From positions 1 through 8,843 of the forward strand of contig DHNJ01000119.1 of assembly GCA_002409445.1 (NCBI GenBank): 8,843 nucleotides of DNA, in the 5' to 3' direction. Positions 1 through 6,350 of this stretch are shown piece after piece. Position numbers and translations under genes: made by a program. The stretch is from Armatimonadetes bacterium UBA5419. Lineage in GTDB: Bacteria > Armatimonadota > UBA10988. Position 1 is the stretch's first letter, and each line of letters starts with the position of its first letter. The notes beneath the pieces were generated by a model, which made no database searches, was not told the origin of the DNA, and worked only from the letters and a program-made list of their open reading frames with translations.

Positions 1-117
1 GATGGGGGTGCCGGCGGCGATCTTGCCCATCATGGACAGTTCGCGGGTGTCGTTGGCCGGTTCGGCGGCCTTGGGACGACCGCCGCCCTCGATCACGCCG
101 GGCTTGAAGCCCGCGTG
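1..117 (-). other. LexA-like segment fused in frame to the peptidase (probable contig-end chimera)
   Basis: The last ~39 codons of the open frame contain GFKPGVIEGGG, a Pro/Ala-rich linker, then NDTRELSMMGKIAAGTPI running off the window edge. From memory of the family, alphaproteobacterial LexA proteins have a G-F-x-P-x-V-I-E-G block after the DNA-binding domain. This is followed by a variable linker and a LP-V/L-MGRIAAGTPI block, in which the Ala-Gly bond is the self-cleavage site (here Ala338-Gly339 in the fused numbering). Both landmarks appear in the right order and at a plausible distance. Neither belongs to the prolyl oligopeptidase family. The junction lies near base 117. A contig-end assembly chimera is most likely; an authentic fusion is possible but has no known precedent that I recall. 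Confidence 0.65.
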
Positions 118-1026
118 GCCGCGCGGCGCGCCGGCCGTGGTCTGGAACCAGAGCCTTCCGCCCTCATTGTCGACGAACGACCACTGCCCGTCCCACGCGC
201 CGAGCAGCTCGACCACCGGCGCGTCGGCCAGCCGCAGGTCGCGGTAGAAGACCGCGTTGACCGGCTGCGTGCCCTCCCACACGCCGATGATCAGGTACGC
301 GCCGTCGTCGGTCACCTGCCCGCCGAAGCCCCAGTCGGGCTGGTCCGGCCGCGCGTAGACCAGGGCGTCCTCGCTCTGCGGCGTGCCCAGGCGGTGGTAG
401 TAGAGCTTCTGGTTACGGTTCGCCGCGACCAGCTCCTGGCCCGGCTCGGGCGGGTCGTAGGCGGCGTAGAAGAAGCCCTGGCCGTCGTGCGTCCAGCTCG
501 CGCCGGAGAACTTCGACCACTCGAGCCGGTCGTCCAGGTCGGTCGCCGTGGCCACTTCGCGGACGCGCCAGACATGCCAGTCGCTGCCCGCCTCGGCCAG
601 GGCGTAGGCCAGGTAGCGGCCGTCCTCGCTGACCGCGATCGGCCCCAGGGCGACGGTCCCGTCGGCCGACAGCGTGTTCGGGTCGAGCAGCTCGTGCCAC
701 TCGTCGTCGGCCGCCTCGGCCGAGTCCGCCCAGTACAGCACCGCCTGGCTCTGCAGGCCGGTGTTGCGCGACTGGAACCAGCGCGGCCCGACCCGCCAGG
801 GCAGGCTGCGCTTGGGGTAGTCCCACAGTGCCGTCAGCCGCGCGGCGAACGTATCGCGCCCAGGCAGCGCGTCAAGATACGCGCTGGTCACCTCGTTCTG
901 CGCGCTGATCCAGGCCTGGGTCTCGCCCGAGTTCGGGTCTTCGAGCCAGCGGTACGGGTCGGCGATGCGGGTGCCGTGGTAATCGTCGACGACGCTCTCG
1001 TCGCGGCGGGTGGTCGGGTACTGCAT
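1..1026 (-). CDS. Prolyl oligopeptidase (S9A), N-terminal propeller part, partial; tail looks chimeric
   Basis: Cytosolic serine peptidase family that cleaves short peptides after proline; only the N-terminal gating part is in view. The 342 visible codons open with the S9A N-terminal signature: YPTTRRDESVVDDYHG, then DPYRWLED at about residues 23-30 and ETQAWISAQNEVTSAYL at about 35-51. Propeller-type blades follow, with RNTGLQSQAVLYW, ALGPIAVSEDGRYLAYA and GSDWHVWRVRE. The catalytic alpha/beta-hydrolase domain (Ser-Asp-His) would lie outside the window. ATG at 1026 is preceded by AGGGAGG with a 7-nt spacer, 3 nt after the previous stop, so it is the last visible gene of the minus-strand operon. 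Oddity: after TTAGAPRG (about residues 296-303) the expected blade sequence is lost and residues about 304-342 resemble LexA (separate entry). What is seen is an open in-frame junction; the chimera is inference. The family call is very secure up to residue 303. Confidence 0.9.
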   Translation of the reverse strand, partial: MQYPTTRRDESVVDDYHGTRIADPYRWLEDPNSGETQAWISAQNEVTSAYLDALPGRDTFAARLTALWDYPKRSLPWRVGPRWFQSRNTGLQSQAVLYWADSAEAADDEWHELLDPNTLSADGTVALGPIAVSEDGRYLAYALAEAGSDWHVWRVREVATATDLDDRLEWSKFSGASWTHDGQGFFYAAYDPPEPGQELVAANRNQKLYYHRLGTPQSEDALVYARPDQPDWGFGGQVTDDGAYLIIGVWEGTQPVNAVFYRDLRLADAPVVELLGAWDGQWSFVDNEGGRLWFQTTAGAPRGHAGFKPGVIEGGGRPKAAEPANDTRELSMMGKIAAGTPI

Positions 1027-1029
1027 GGG

Positions 1030-2127
1030 CTAGCCTCCCTGGCTGGCGGCCGCGCGGCGGGCGGCGACGTGCTCGCGGATGTGGGTCAGGTCGTCGTCAG
1101 TCAGCGCGCGCTCGAAGCTGCGGAAGCCGGCCAGGCGGAAGCCATGGTGCGCGGCCAGGGCGGAGATCTCGGCGACGCGCTCGCGCTGCAGATCGCGGCC
1201 GAGGCTGAACGGCTCGAACCGTCCGTCGAGCGCGAGCAGCGCGGTCTCGGCCATGCAGGCGTACATCAGGCCGGGCGGGAAACCAAAGTTGAAGCCGAGG
1301 TCGACGTGCTCGCCCGGCGGCCGCACGACCCCACCCTCGAGCACCAGCACGTCGTCGCGCTCGCGCGCCACGCTGACCGACACATCGCGCGGCCGCGCCA
1401 CGTCGCAGACCACCGCGCCGGGCTTGAGGTGCCGCGGGTGGACCAGCGCTTCCGCGCTAGCTGAAACGCACAGGAGCAGATCGGCGGCCGGCAGCGCGTG
1501 GTCGAGGTCGGTCTCGACGCTGACCTGCGCGCGCGTCTCACCCAGACTCGCGGCCAGCGCCTCGCCGCGTTCGCGGTCGCGCACGACCAGGATCAACCGC
1601 GCCACCTCGTCGGCCAGCTCCTGGGCGCAGACGCGGCCGATCGAGCCGGTTGCGCCGAGGACGACCGCCGTCGCCGTGGGCAGGTCGGTGCCCATGAGTT
1701 CCGCCGCGCGCCGTGTGCCCTCGAGGGCGGTAGCGACGGTGTAGGTGTTGCCGGTGGTCACCGCGGGCTCGCTGGCGCCGGCGATGGTCACACCCGCGTC
1801 GCCGACGACCGCGGTCATCGCCCCCAGCCCGACGATCTGCGCGCCCTCCTCGCCGGCCACGCGGACCGCCTCGATGACTCGCGGCAGGCTGCGCTCGGCG
1901 GGGTCCTCGGTCAGCTGCCGCGTGGTCAGCGGGCAGACGACGAAGAGGCCGCTGACCTCCTCGCCCGTCGCCTCCGAGCGAATGCCGCGGATCTCGCCGA
2001 CGGGCATCGGCGACTTGAGCCGGCCGAGCCGCTCGACCAGACCTGGCGGCAGGAAGCGGGCGATCGGGTACTTCCGCGCGTAGTCGGCGACCGAGATGGG
2101 ATGGATGACGAAGCCGAACCGATTCAT
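1030..2127 (-). CDS. COG5322-type NAD(P)-binding enzyme, acyl-ACP reductase-like
   Basis: 365 aa. The closest family I recognise is COG5322 ('predicted amino acid dehydrogenase'), which includes the cyanobacterial aldehyde-forming long-chain acyl-ACP reductase. Visible landmarks: MNRFGFVIHP at the N-terminus, GAQIVGLGAMTAVVG at about 95-109, TTGNTYT at 124-130, and a Rossmann nucleotide loop GATGSIG at 158-164 followed by LILVVRDRERG. MYACMAETALLALDG at 288-302 aligns with the segment of cyanobacterial AAR that carries the acyl-binding active-site cysteine, here Cys291. Cyanobacterial homologues are about 340 aa. I chose the ATG at 2127 because it overlaps the upstream stop as ATGA and begins the conserved block; an in-frame ATG at 2166 would add 13 non-conserved residues. 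No aldehyde-deformylating oxygenase gene is visible, so the product (aldehyde or otherwise) and substrate are unknown. Family membership is sure; acyl-ACP reduction is inference. Confidence 0.8.
   Translation of the reverse strand: MNRFGFVIHPISVADYARKYPIARFLPPGLVERLGRLKSPMPVGEIRGIRSEATGEEVSGLFVVCPLTTRQLTEDPAERSLPRVIEAVRVAGEEGAQIVGLGAMTAVVGDAGVTIAGASEPAVTTGNTYTVATALEGTRRAAELMGTDLPTATAVVLGATGSIGRVCAQELADEVARLILVVRDRERGEALAASLGETRAQVSVETDLDHALPAADLLLCVSASAEALVHPRHLKPGAVVCDVARPRDVSVSVARERDDVLVLEGGVVRPPGEHVDLGFNFGFPPGLMYACMAETALLALDGRFEPFSLGRDLQRERVAEISALAAHHGFRLAGFRSFERALTDDDLTHIREHVAARRAAASQGG
1034..1040 (-). promoter_or_regulatory. Ribosome binding site for the prolyl oligopeptidase gene
   Basis: AGGGAGG on the minus strand, 7 nt before the ATG at 1026. 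It lies inside the last codons of the preceding reductase-like gene. It is one of the strongest Shine-Dalgarno sequences in the operon and settles the start codon. Confidence 0.75.
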
Positions 2128-3053
2128 GATGGCCCCAAGGGTACCAGACTCGGCGTCCAGCCCCACTCGCGCAAGCGGCTCAACAGCAGGTCGGGCGGGA
2201 GCGGCCGGCCCTGGCCCTCAGCCGCGGTCAGGGCGGCCTCCAGTACGTTGGTCCCGAAGCTGCGGCCGTCGAAGACCGGGGTGGTCGTGACCAGCGCGCG
2301 CGCCCCGCGCGCGGCCAGCGCCGCGTGATCCTCGCTGGTCGTCGTGTTGGTCAAGATGACCTTGCCCGCCAGCGAGTCGGCGCCCGCCGGCAGGTAGCGG
2401 TGGATCATGTGCCAGTCGCCGGCGATCAGGTCGGCCCAGGCGAACCACTTGCCCCAGCGCGGGGTGATCTCGCGCTGCTTCTCGCCGATCGGGTAGATCC
2501 AGCGGAACGGCAGGCGGACCACCGCCGGCAGCACCGCGCGCGCGACCCAGGCCAGCGTCCGCGCCGAGCGGATCGGCACGGGCAGGCCGACGTTGAACAT
2601 CAGGTCGCCAAAGCAGATCTCGCGCGCCCGCGCGGCCAGCGTCTCGGCCAGGCCGAAACGGTCGACCGCGGTGACCACGAGCGCCTTCGCGCCGCGCAGG
2701 TCGATCAGTTGCTGCGCCTCGAGCCAGTCGACCGCCGCCGGCTCGAGCGCGGCCTTCAGCCCGCTGCCATCGACGACCGGCGTGCGCCGCGCCGCGGCGG
2801 CCAGGCGGGCCGCGTCGCGGATCGTGTAGCGGCGGCCGGCGGCGAAGAGGTAGAGGTCGATCCCGCCCAGGCCGAAGACGTCGACCTGGCCGTCAAGCTC
2901 GGCGATCAGCGCGCGCGCGGCGGCGAGGTCGCCGTCGGTGCCGCGGCGTTCGAGGATGAACCCGCGGCCGCCCAAGGTCACCTCGACGGACTTGTCGCGG
3001 GTGCTGGAACCGATACTGACACTGACCACGTGCAGGGGGCGGTCAGTCGCCAT
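2124..3053 (-). CDS. Conserved protein of unknown function ('quinate 5-dehydrogenase'-labelled family)
   Basis: 309 aa. I recall similar proteins labelled quinate 5-dehydrogenase in databases, but I see no classic Rossmann G-x-G-x-x-G loop, so I do not endorse that function. Conserved-looking blocks: HVVSVSIGSSTRD at 8-20, RGTDGDLAAA at 37-46, VDVFGLGGIDLYL at 57-69, TPVVDGSGLK at 91-100, VVTAVDRFGLAETL at 126-139, FGDLMFNVGLP at 148-158, AGDWHMIHRYLP at 211-222, LTNTTTSEDHAAL at 234-246 and TTTPVFDGRSFGTNVLEA at 256-273. Residues about 165-190 are hydrophobic with arginines (AWVARAVLPAVVRLPF), which could sit on a membrane surface. There is no signal peptide. Its start overlaps the TM2 gene by 11 bp and its stop overlaps the reductase-like start as ATGA, so the two are probably made together and may act in one pathway. 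The ATG has no good Shine-Dalgarno, which fits coupling. Confidence 0.7.
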   Translation of the reverse strand: MATDRPLHVVSVSIGSSTRDKSVEVTLGGRGFILERRGTDGDLAAARALIAELDGQVDVFGLGGIDLYLFAAGRRYTIRDAARLAAAARRTPVVDGSGLKAALEPAAVDWLEAQQLIDLRGAKALVVTAVDRFGLAETLAARAREICFGDLMFNVGLPVPIRSARTLAWVARAVLPAVVRLPFRWIYPIGEKQREITPRWGKWFAWADLIAGDWHMIHRYLPAGADSLAGKVILTNTTTSEDHAALAARGARALVTTTPVFDGRSFGTNVLEAALTAAEGQGRPLPPDLLLSRLREWGWTPSLVPLGPS

Positions 3054-3903
3054 CGAGGGACTCGTCGACCAGCTCCTTGGTTGGCCGGTCGTCGCTCATC
3101 CGCGGCTGGGCGCGCTCTTCGCGTGGCGGGCGCGGCTGGCGCTGGGGCCGCGGGGACGCCTCCGCCTGCGTCTGCGGCTGGGGGCGGGCCTGCGGCTCGG
3201 CGGGGGTCAGCTCAGCGAACAGGTAGCGCACGTGGCCGTCGTCGTCGAGGTCCATCGTCGCCACGCCATTGCGCAGCATCGACTCGAGCGCATCCTTGGC
3301 CTCGGTTAGGCTCAGCTTGGTCATCAGCGACAGCTCGGCGGCGGCCAGGCTGCCGTTGTTGTCCTGCGCGGCGAGCAGGACGAACCGCTCGAGCTCAGCC
3401 TGGTCACGCGGGGCGCGCAGGGCGTACGGCTGCTGGTCGGCGCTACGGGTGCCGGTCCGCTGCGCGCTGCGCGGCACGCGGCCGACCGGGATGTCGTCGC
3501 TGAAGCGTTGCCGCTGGCCGGCCTGTGCTGCGCGGTTGGCCGCGTGCAGCTCCTCCCAGCTGACCCGCCCCTCGCTCATCGGCGCCCCGCCGACGAAACC
3601 TTCCTCGATCACCTCGCGCACCACGCCGTCCGGCCCCACGACGGTCCGCCGCACGGTGACCCGCGTGGGCACGTTACCGACCATGACCAGCGGTTGGTTG
3701 TACCGCCGGTCAAACTCCTCGGACGACATCAGTGCGAGGAACAGCGCATCGATCCAGCCCAGAAACGCGGGGAAGACACCACACGTCAGGACCGAGAAGA
3801 TCAGGTACAGCACCCCCGCGCCGCCCTCGTTGAGGTAGAACTTGTGGGCGCCAAACCAGCCAAAAAGGATGGCCAGCACGATTGCCGTGGCCTTGTCTTT
3901 CAA
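3043..3903 (-). CDS. TM2-domain membrane protein with winged-helix-like region and disordered tail
   Basis: 286 aa. Residues 1-65 form a TM2 domain: KDKATAIVLAILFGWFGAHKFYL, a glycine-rich turn (NEGGAG), then a second membrane segment (about 31-58) ending in the charged EEFDRRYN. Residues 70-165 are a polar linker with VRRTVVGPDG. Residues about 165-231 look like a small winged helix: QAELERFVLLAAQDNNG, then SLAAAELSLMTKLSLTEAKDAL as candidate helix-turn-helix, then VRYLF as wing strand. Residues 232-275 are rich in Pro, Gln, Arg and Glu and are likely disordered. The start is TTG at 3903, overlapping the dus stop as TTGA. It is supported by GGAGGG 9 nt upstream; the first internal Met (59) would destroy the TM2 domain. 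No function is established for such proteins. Membrane location is confident; the winged-helix assignment is inference and could mediate protein rather than DNA contact. Confidence 0.85.
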   Translation of the reverse strand: MKDKATAIVLAILFGWFGAHKFYLNEGGAGVLYLIFSVLTCGVFPAFLGWIDALFLALMSSEEFDRRYNQPLVMVGNVPTRVTVRRTVVGPDGVVREVIEEGFVGGAPMSEGRVSWEELHAANRAAQAGQRQRFSDDIPVGRVPRSAQRTGTRSADQQPYALRAPRDQAELERFVLLAAQDNNGSLAAAELSLMTKLSLTEAKDALESMLRNGVATMDLDDDGHVRYLFAELTPAEPQARPQPQTQAEASPRPQRQPRPPREERAQPRMSDDRPTKELVDESLDGD

Positions 3904-4967
3904 CCCGTGTAGCCCTCCACCAGGACCGGCGGCGCACCGTCTGCCACCGCCGCTGCCTGGGCCGTGAGCTGCGCTCCATGCTCAGCGAGACGCGCCCCGT
4001 ACGCGTCCAACAACTGCTTCATGGTACTCCAATCCGGCGCTTTGTTGATGTCCGTGCGAAAGGTCGTCGCGTCATACAGGCCGTGGCTGTACCAGGCCAG
4101 GTGCTTCCGCATCTCGCGGCCGGCGCGCTCGTCGCCGCGGTACTCGACAACCAGGTCGCCATGCCGCCGCGCCAGCGCCAGCCGCTCGGCCGCGCTCGGC
4201 GGCGGCGGCTCGTGGCCGGTCCGCAGATACTCCGCCACGCGGCCGAAGATCCCCGGGTCGCCCTCCGCGCCGCGGCCAATCATCACCCCCGCCGCCCCGC
4301 TAGCCGCCAGCAGCGCCGCCGCGTCGGGCCCCGAGCGCACGTCGCCGTTGCCAACCACCGGCACCTCGGGCACCGCCGCGACGATCTCGCCGATCGCCGC
4401 CCAGTCGGCCTCGCCGCGATAGCCCTGGGTCGCCGTGCGGCCGTGGACCGCGACCAGCTGGGCGCCCTCGGCCACCGCGATGCGCGCGATCGCCGCGGCG
4501 TTGCGACAGCCGTTGTCCCAGCCCAGCCGCACCTTGACCGTCACCGGCAGCGAGACCGCGGCGACCATCGCCCGCACCAGCCGCCCGACGGCGGCGGGCG
4601 TGCGCAGCAGGCAGGCGCCGGCGCCCGTCTTGGTCACCTTCGGCACCGCGCAGCCCAGGTTCAGGTCCAGGATGTCCGCCCCCGCCTCCTCGACCAGCCG
4701 CGCGGCGATCGCCAGCTTGTCCGGGTCGGCGCCGAAGATCTGGCAGCTCACCGGCCGCTCGATCTCGTCGAAGCGGAGGTACTCCTGCGTCCGCTCGTTG
4801 CCGTAGAACAGCGCCACGCCGCTGACGAACTCGTTGCAAACCAGGCCCGCCCCGCCCTCGCGGCAGAGCCGGCGCATGGCCAGATCGGAGATGCCCGACA
4901 TCGGCGCCAGGACCAGCGGCGGGTCGATGACCACGTCACCGACGCGGATCGGCGGCGGCAGCGTCAT
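3900..4967 (-). CDS. dusB: tRNA-dihydrouridine synthase, DusB type
   Basis: 355 aa, a normal length for bacterial Dus. The enzyme uses FMN and NADPH to reduce uridine to dihydrouridine in the tRNA D-loop. Motifs of the FMN-binding TIM barrel are all present: LAPMSGISDLAMRRL at 20-34; SCQIFGADPDKLA at 74-86; DLNLGCAVPKVTKTGAGACLL at 101-121 with catalytic Cys106; VTVKVRLGWD at 142-151 with FMN-contacting Lys145; HGRTATQGYRGEADW at 175-189; GNGDVRSG at 206-213; and GRGAEGDPGIF at 231-241. A C-terminal helical region (about 257-345) follows, as in DusB. The usual NMGCP motif reads NLGCA here, a mild change. ATG at 4967 overlaps the stop of the exported-protein gene as ATGA. The frame stays open far upstream (to about 5495), but that portion is non-conserved and lies over the neighbour. 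It also overlaps the TM2 start by 4 bp. Confidence 0.95.
   Translation of the reverse strand: MTLPPPIRVGDVVIDPPLVLAPMSGISDLAMRRLCREGGAGLVCNEFVSGVALFYGNERTQEYLRFDEIERPVSCQIFGADPDKLAIAARLVEEAGADILDLNLGCAVPKVTKTGAGACLLRTPAAVGRLVRAMVAAVSLPVTVKVRLGWDNGCRNAAAIARIAVAEGAQLVAVHGRTATQGYRGEADWAAIGEIVAAVPEVPVVGNGDVRSGPDAAALLAASGAAGVMIGRGAEGDPGIFGRVAEYLRTGHEPPPPSAAERLALARRHGDLVVEYRGDERAGREMRKHLAWYSHGLYDATTFRTDINKAPDWSTMKQLLDAYGARLAEHGAQLTAQAAAVADGAPPVLVEGYTG
3913..3918 (-). promoter_or_regulatory. Ribosome binding site supporting a TTG start for the TM2 gene
   Basis: GGAGGG on the minus strand, 9 nt before the TTG at 3903 and inside the last codons of the dus gene. It decides in favour of TTG, since no ATG or GTG gives an intact TM2 domain. 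Confidence 0.65.
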
Positions 4968-5521
4968 GGGCCGAGCCACCCGTCGAACCCCGGCGGCGGC
5001 TCCTCCACCCCGGCACCCGGCAGCGTCGCGAAGACCACCTTCCAGCCGTCCTCGTCGCTCAAAATCGCCGTCTGCCGGCCGCCCGGCTGGCCCGGCGCGT
5101 CGGGTGAGGTCAGGGTGTAGGTGACCACGACCAGGCCCGCGCCGACGGTGTCGAGGCGCGGCTCGCTGACCTCGATCAGCGGCCCGGGCTGCGGCGCGGC
5201 GGGGAAGGCGCCGCGGAACGCCGGCCAGCTCTGCGCGGTGACCACGTAGCGCCCGCCCGGCTGCCCGTCCTCGCCCAGGTCCTGCAGCGTCAGCGGCCAG
5301 GCAACCGTCGTCGCGAAAGCTTCGGCATAGCCCGCCGAGAGCGCCAGCCAAAAGGCCTGCAGCGTCTCCAGCGGTCCATCGACCGCCACCGCGACCGGCG
5401 CCGGGGCGGCGCCGTCGTCCTCGGCGGCCGCAGGCGGCGGCTCCGGCCCCAGCTCGTCCTGGGCCATCGAGCCGCCCACCAACAACGCCGCACACAGCAG
5501 CCCGAGACGCAGGCGCTTCAT
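4964..5521 (-). CDS. Small exported NTF2-like protein of unknown function
   Basis: 185 aa. It begins with a clear signal peptide: positive KRLR, hydrophobic LGLLCAALLVGG, and a likely signal-peptidase I site after SMA (residue 20). Cys10 is not in a lipobox, so a lipoprotein is unlikely. Residues 21-48 are a Pro/Ala/acidic linker. Residues about 50-168 fit an NTF2/SnoaL-like alpha+beta cone: an initial helix (GPLETLQAFWLALSAGYAEAF), then strands, and the typical closing strand DGWKVVFATL at 158-167. The last residues are Pro/Gly-rich. Such folds bind small ligands or serve as scaffolds; nothing here shows enzymatic activity. The start is secure: ATG at 5521 overlaps the coaX stop as ATGA and follows GGAGGA with a 6-nt spacer. 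I recognise no specific family. Export is confident, the fold is moderate. Confidence 0.75.
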   Translation of the reverse strand: MKRLRLGLLCAALLVGGSMAQDELGPEPPPAAAEDDGAAPAPVAVAVDGPLETLQAFWLALSAGYAEAFATTVAWPLTLQDLGEDGQPGGRYVVTAQSWPAFRGAFPAAPQPGPLIEVSEPRLDTVGAGLVVVTYTLTSPDAPGQPGGRQTAILSDEDGWKVVFATLPGAGVEEPPPGFDGWLGP

Positions 5522-6270
5522 CGCCGTTCCTCCATAAATACCTGATGCAGCCCCCACAGCACCAGGTCCGGCTCCACCTGGTCGAAAAGGCCCGGTCGCG
5601 CCTGCGCCAGCAGACCCGACCAGCCGCCGGTCGCGACGGTCGGGCAGTCCGGCTGCCCCACCTCCGCCCGTAGCTGGTCGGCCAGCCCGGCGATCAGCGC
5701 CGCGTGGCCCAGGATCAGCCCGCTGGCCAGGCCGGCGTCGGTGGTGCGGCCCAAGGCATGGGCCGGCAGGCTCAGCTCGAGCGCGGGTAGCGCCGAGGCC
5801 TGCTTGGCCAGCGCGTCGCGCGACGTGCCCAGGCCGCAGGCGATCGCCCCGCCGCGGAAGACACCCGCCGCGTCGACCACGTTCAGGGTCGTTGCCGTGC
5901 CGCAATCGACGCTCAGCACCGGCCCACCGACGAGCCGCGTCGCGGCCAGCGCGCCGAGCCAGCGGTCGGTGCCCAGTGCCTCGGGCGGGTCGTAATCGAG
6001 CGGCAGCGGCGAGGGGAAGTCGACCCCCGCCCAGCGCACGCGCCAGCCCTGCTCGAGCAGGTGGTCCAGCCAGGCGTGAGCGGCCGGCGGGTAGACGCTG
6101 GAGAGGTAGGCGGTGCCGCCCGCGGGCAGGTCGAGCCGGCAGCCCGAGGGGCAGACCAGGCCGACGCCGGGCGCGGTGTGGGCCGTCTGGTTGGCATGCG
6201 CGCGCAGGCGGCCGGCCTCGAACCAGGCCAGCTTGACCCGACTGTTACCAACATCGACGGCGAGCAACAT
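5518..6270 (-). CDS. coaX: Type III pantothenate kinase
   Basis: 250 aa, close to the usual ~255. It catalyses ATP-dependent phosphorylation of pantothenate, the first step of coenzyme A synthesis, in the cytosol. ASKHA-fold motifs are in order: the N-terminal phosphate loop DVGNSRVK at 6-13; LDYDPPEALGTDRW at 91-104 containing the family G-x-D-R; the second phosphate loop DCGTATTLNVVD at 122-133 with catalytic-type Asp122; GGAIACGLGTSRDAL at 140-154; and ATGGWSGLL at 213-221. In most homologues the third block reads GG-x-I-x-PG; here Pro is replaced by Cys, though the flanking glycines remain. It is the first gene of the minus-strand operon. No Shine-Dalgarno precedes the ATG, and a -10-like TAAACT lies 6 nt upstream, pointing to a leaderless start. 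Assignment is very secure. Confidence 0.95.
   Translation of the reverse strand: MLLAVDVGNSRVKLAWFEAGRLRAHANQTAHTAPGVGLVCPSGCRLDLPAGGTAYLSSVYPPAAHAWLDHLLEQGWRVRWAGVDFPSPLPLDYDPPEALGTDRWLGALAATRLVGGPVLSVDCGTATTLNVVDAAGVFRGGAIACGLGTSRDALAKQASALPALELSLPAHALGRTTDAGLASGLILGHAALIAGLADQLRAEVGQPDCPTVATGGWSGLLAQARPGLFDQVEPDLVLWGLHQVFMEERR
5528..5533 (-). promoter_or_regulatory. Ribosome binding site for the exported NTF2-like gene
   Basis: GGAGGA on the minus strand, 6 nt before the ATG at 5521 and inside the 3' end of coaX. It fixes the start of the short gene and shows that the gene can initiate independently of simple readthrough coupling. Confidence 0.75.
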
Positions 6271-6276
6271 GGCTTG

Positions 6277-6282
6277 AGTTTA
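6277..6282 (-). promoter_or_regulatory. Probable -10 element for a leaderless coaX operon transcript
   Basis: TAAACT on the minus strand fits TANNNT and sits 6 nt before the coaX ATG, so transcription would begin at or next to the A of the start codon. The coaX gene lacks a Shine-Dalgarno. I see no convincing -35 hexamer about 17 nt further upstream. This is the only AT-rich patch in the 86-bp gap at 6271-6356; I could not place a clear promoter for the rightward genes in the rest of it. Confidence 0.5.
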
Positions 6283-6343
6283 CCATGCGCCCACGCCTGC
6301 CCGGGCGCAGGACTCGGCCCGTGCGGGGCGAAGCGGCGCGGCT

Positions 6344-6350
6344 GGAGAGG
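6344..6350 (+). promoter_or_regulatory. Ribosome binding site for the first serine hydrolase
   Basis: GGAGAGG lies 6 nt before the ATG at 6357. It favours this start over an in-frame ATG at 6285 that has no Shine-Dalgarno and would add 24 arginine-rich, non-conserved residues. Confidence 0.7.

Noticed and set aside
115..1464. 449-codon open frame on the plus strand
   Set aside because: It lies antisense to the prolyl oligopeptidase and the reductase-like gene, both with clear family motifs. Its product is Arg/Val/Ala/Gln-rich without any recognisable domain, a product of high GC.
2128..2166. Earlier ATG for the reductase-like gene
   Set aside because: It adds 13 residues ahead of the conserved NRFGFVIHP start and lacks the ATGA coupling seen at 2127.
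2290..2335. Runs of alternating CG (possible Z-DNA or palindrome)
   Set aside because: They encode ordinary Ala/Arg codons within the 309-aa gene and reflect base composition.
3882..5120. 412-codon open frame on the plus strand
   Set aside because: It is antisense to the well-supported dusB gene, has low-complexity Arg/His/Ala composition and no motif.
4968..5495. Upstream extension of the dusB frame (176 codons)
   Set aside because: It is Gly/Arg/Ala-rich, overlaps the exported-protein gene out of frame, and the Dus domain begins only after the ATG at 4967.
5460..5521. Possible lipoprotein signal in the exported protein
   Set aside because: Cys10 is preceded by GLL and sits inside the hydrophobic core, not in a lipobox; SMA at residues 18-20 is a better signal peptidase I site.
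5522..5905. Upstream extension of the exported-protein frame into coaX
   Set aside because: It would bury the signal peptide; the ATG at 5521 has a strong ribosome binding site and ATGA overlap. The extension is a shadow of coaX.
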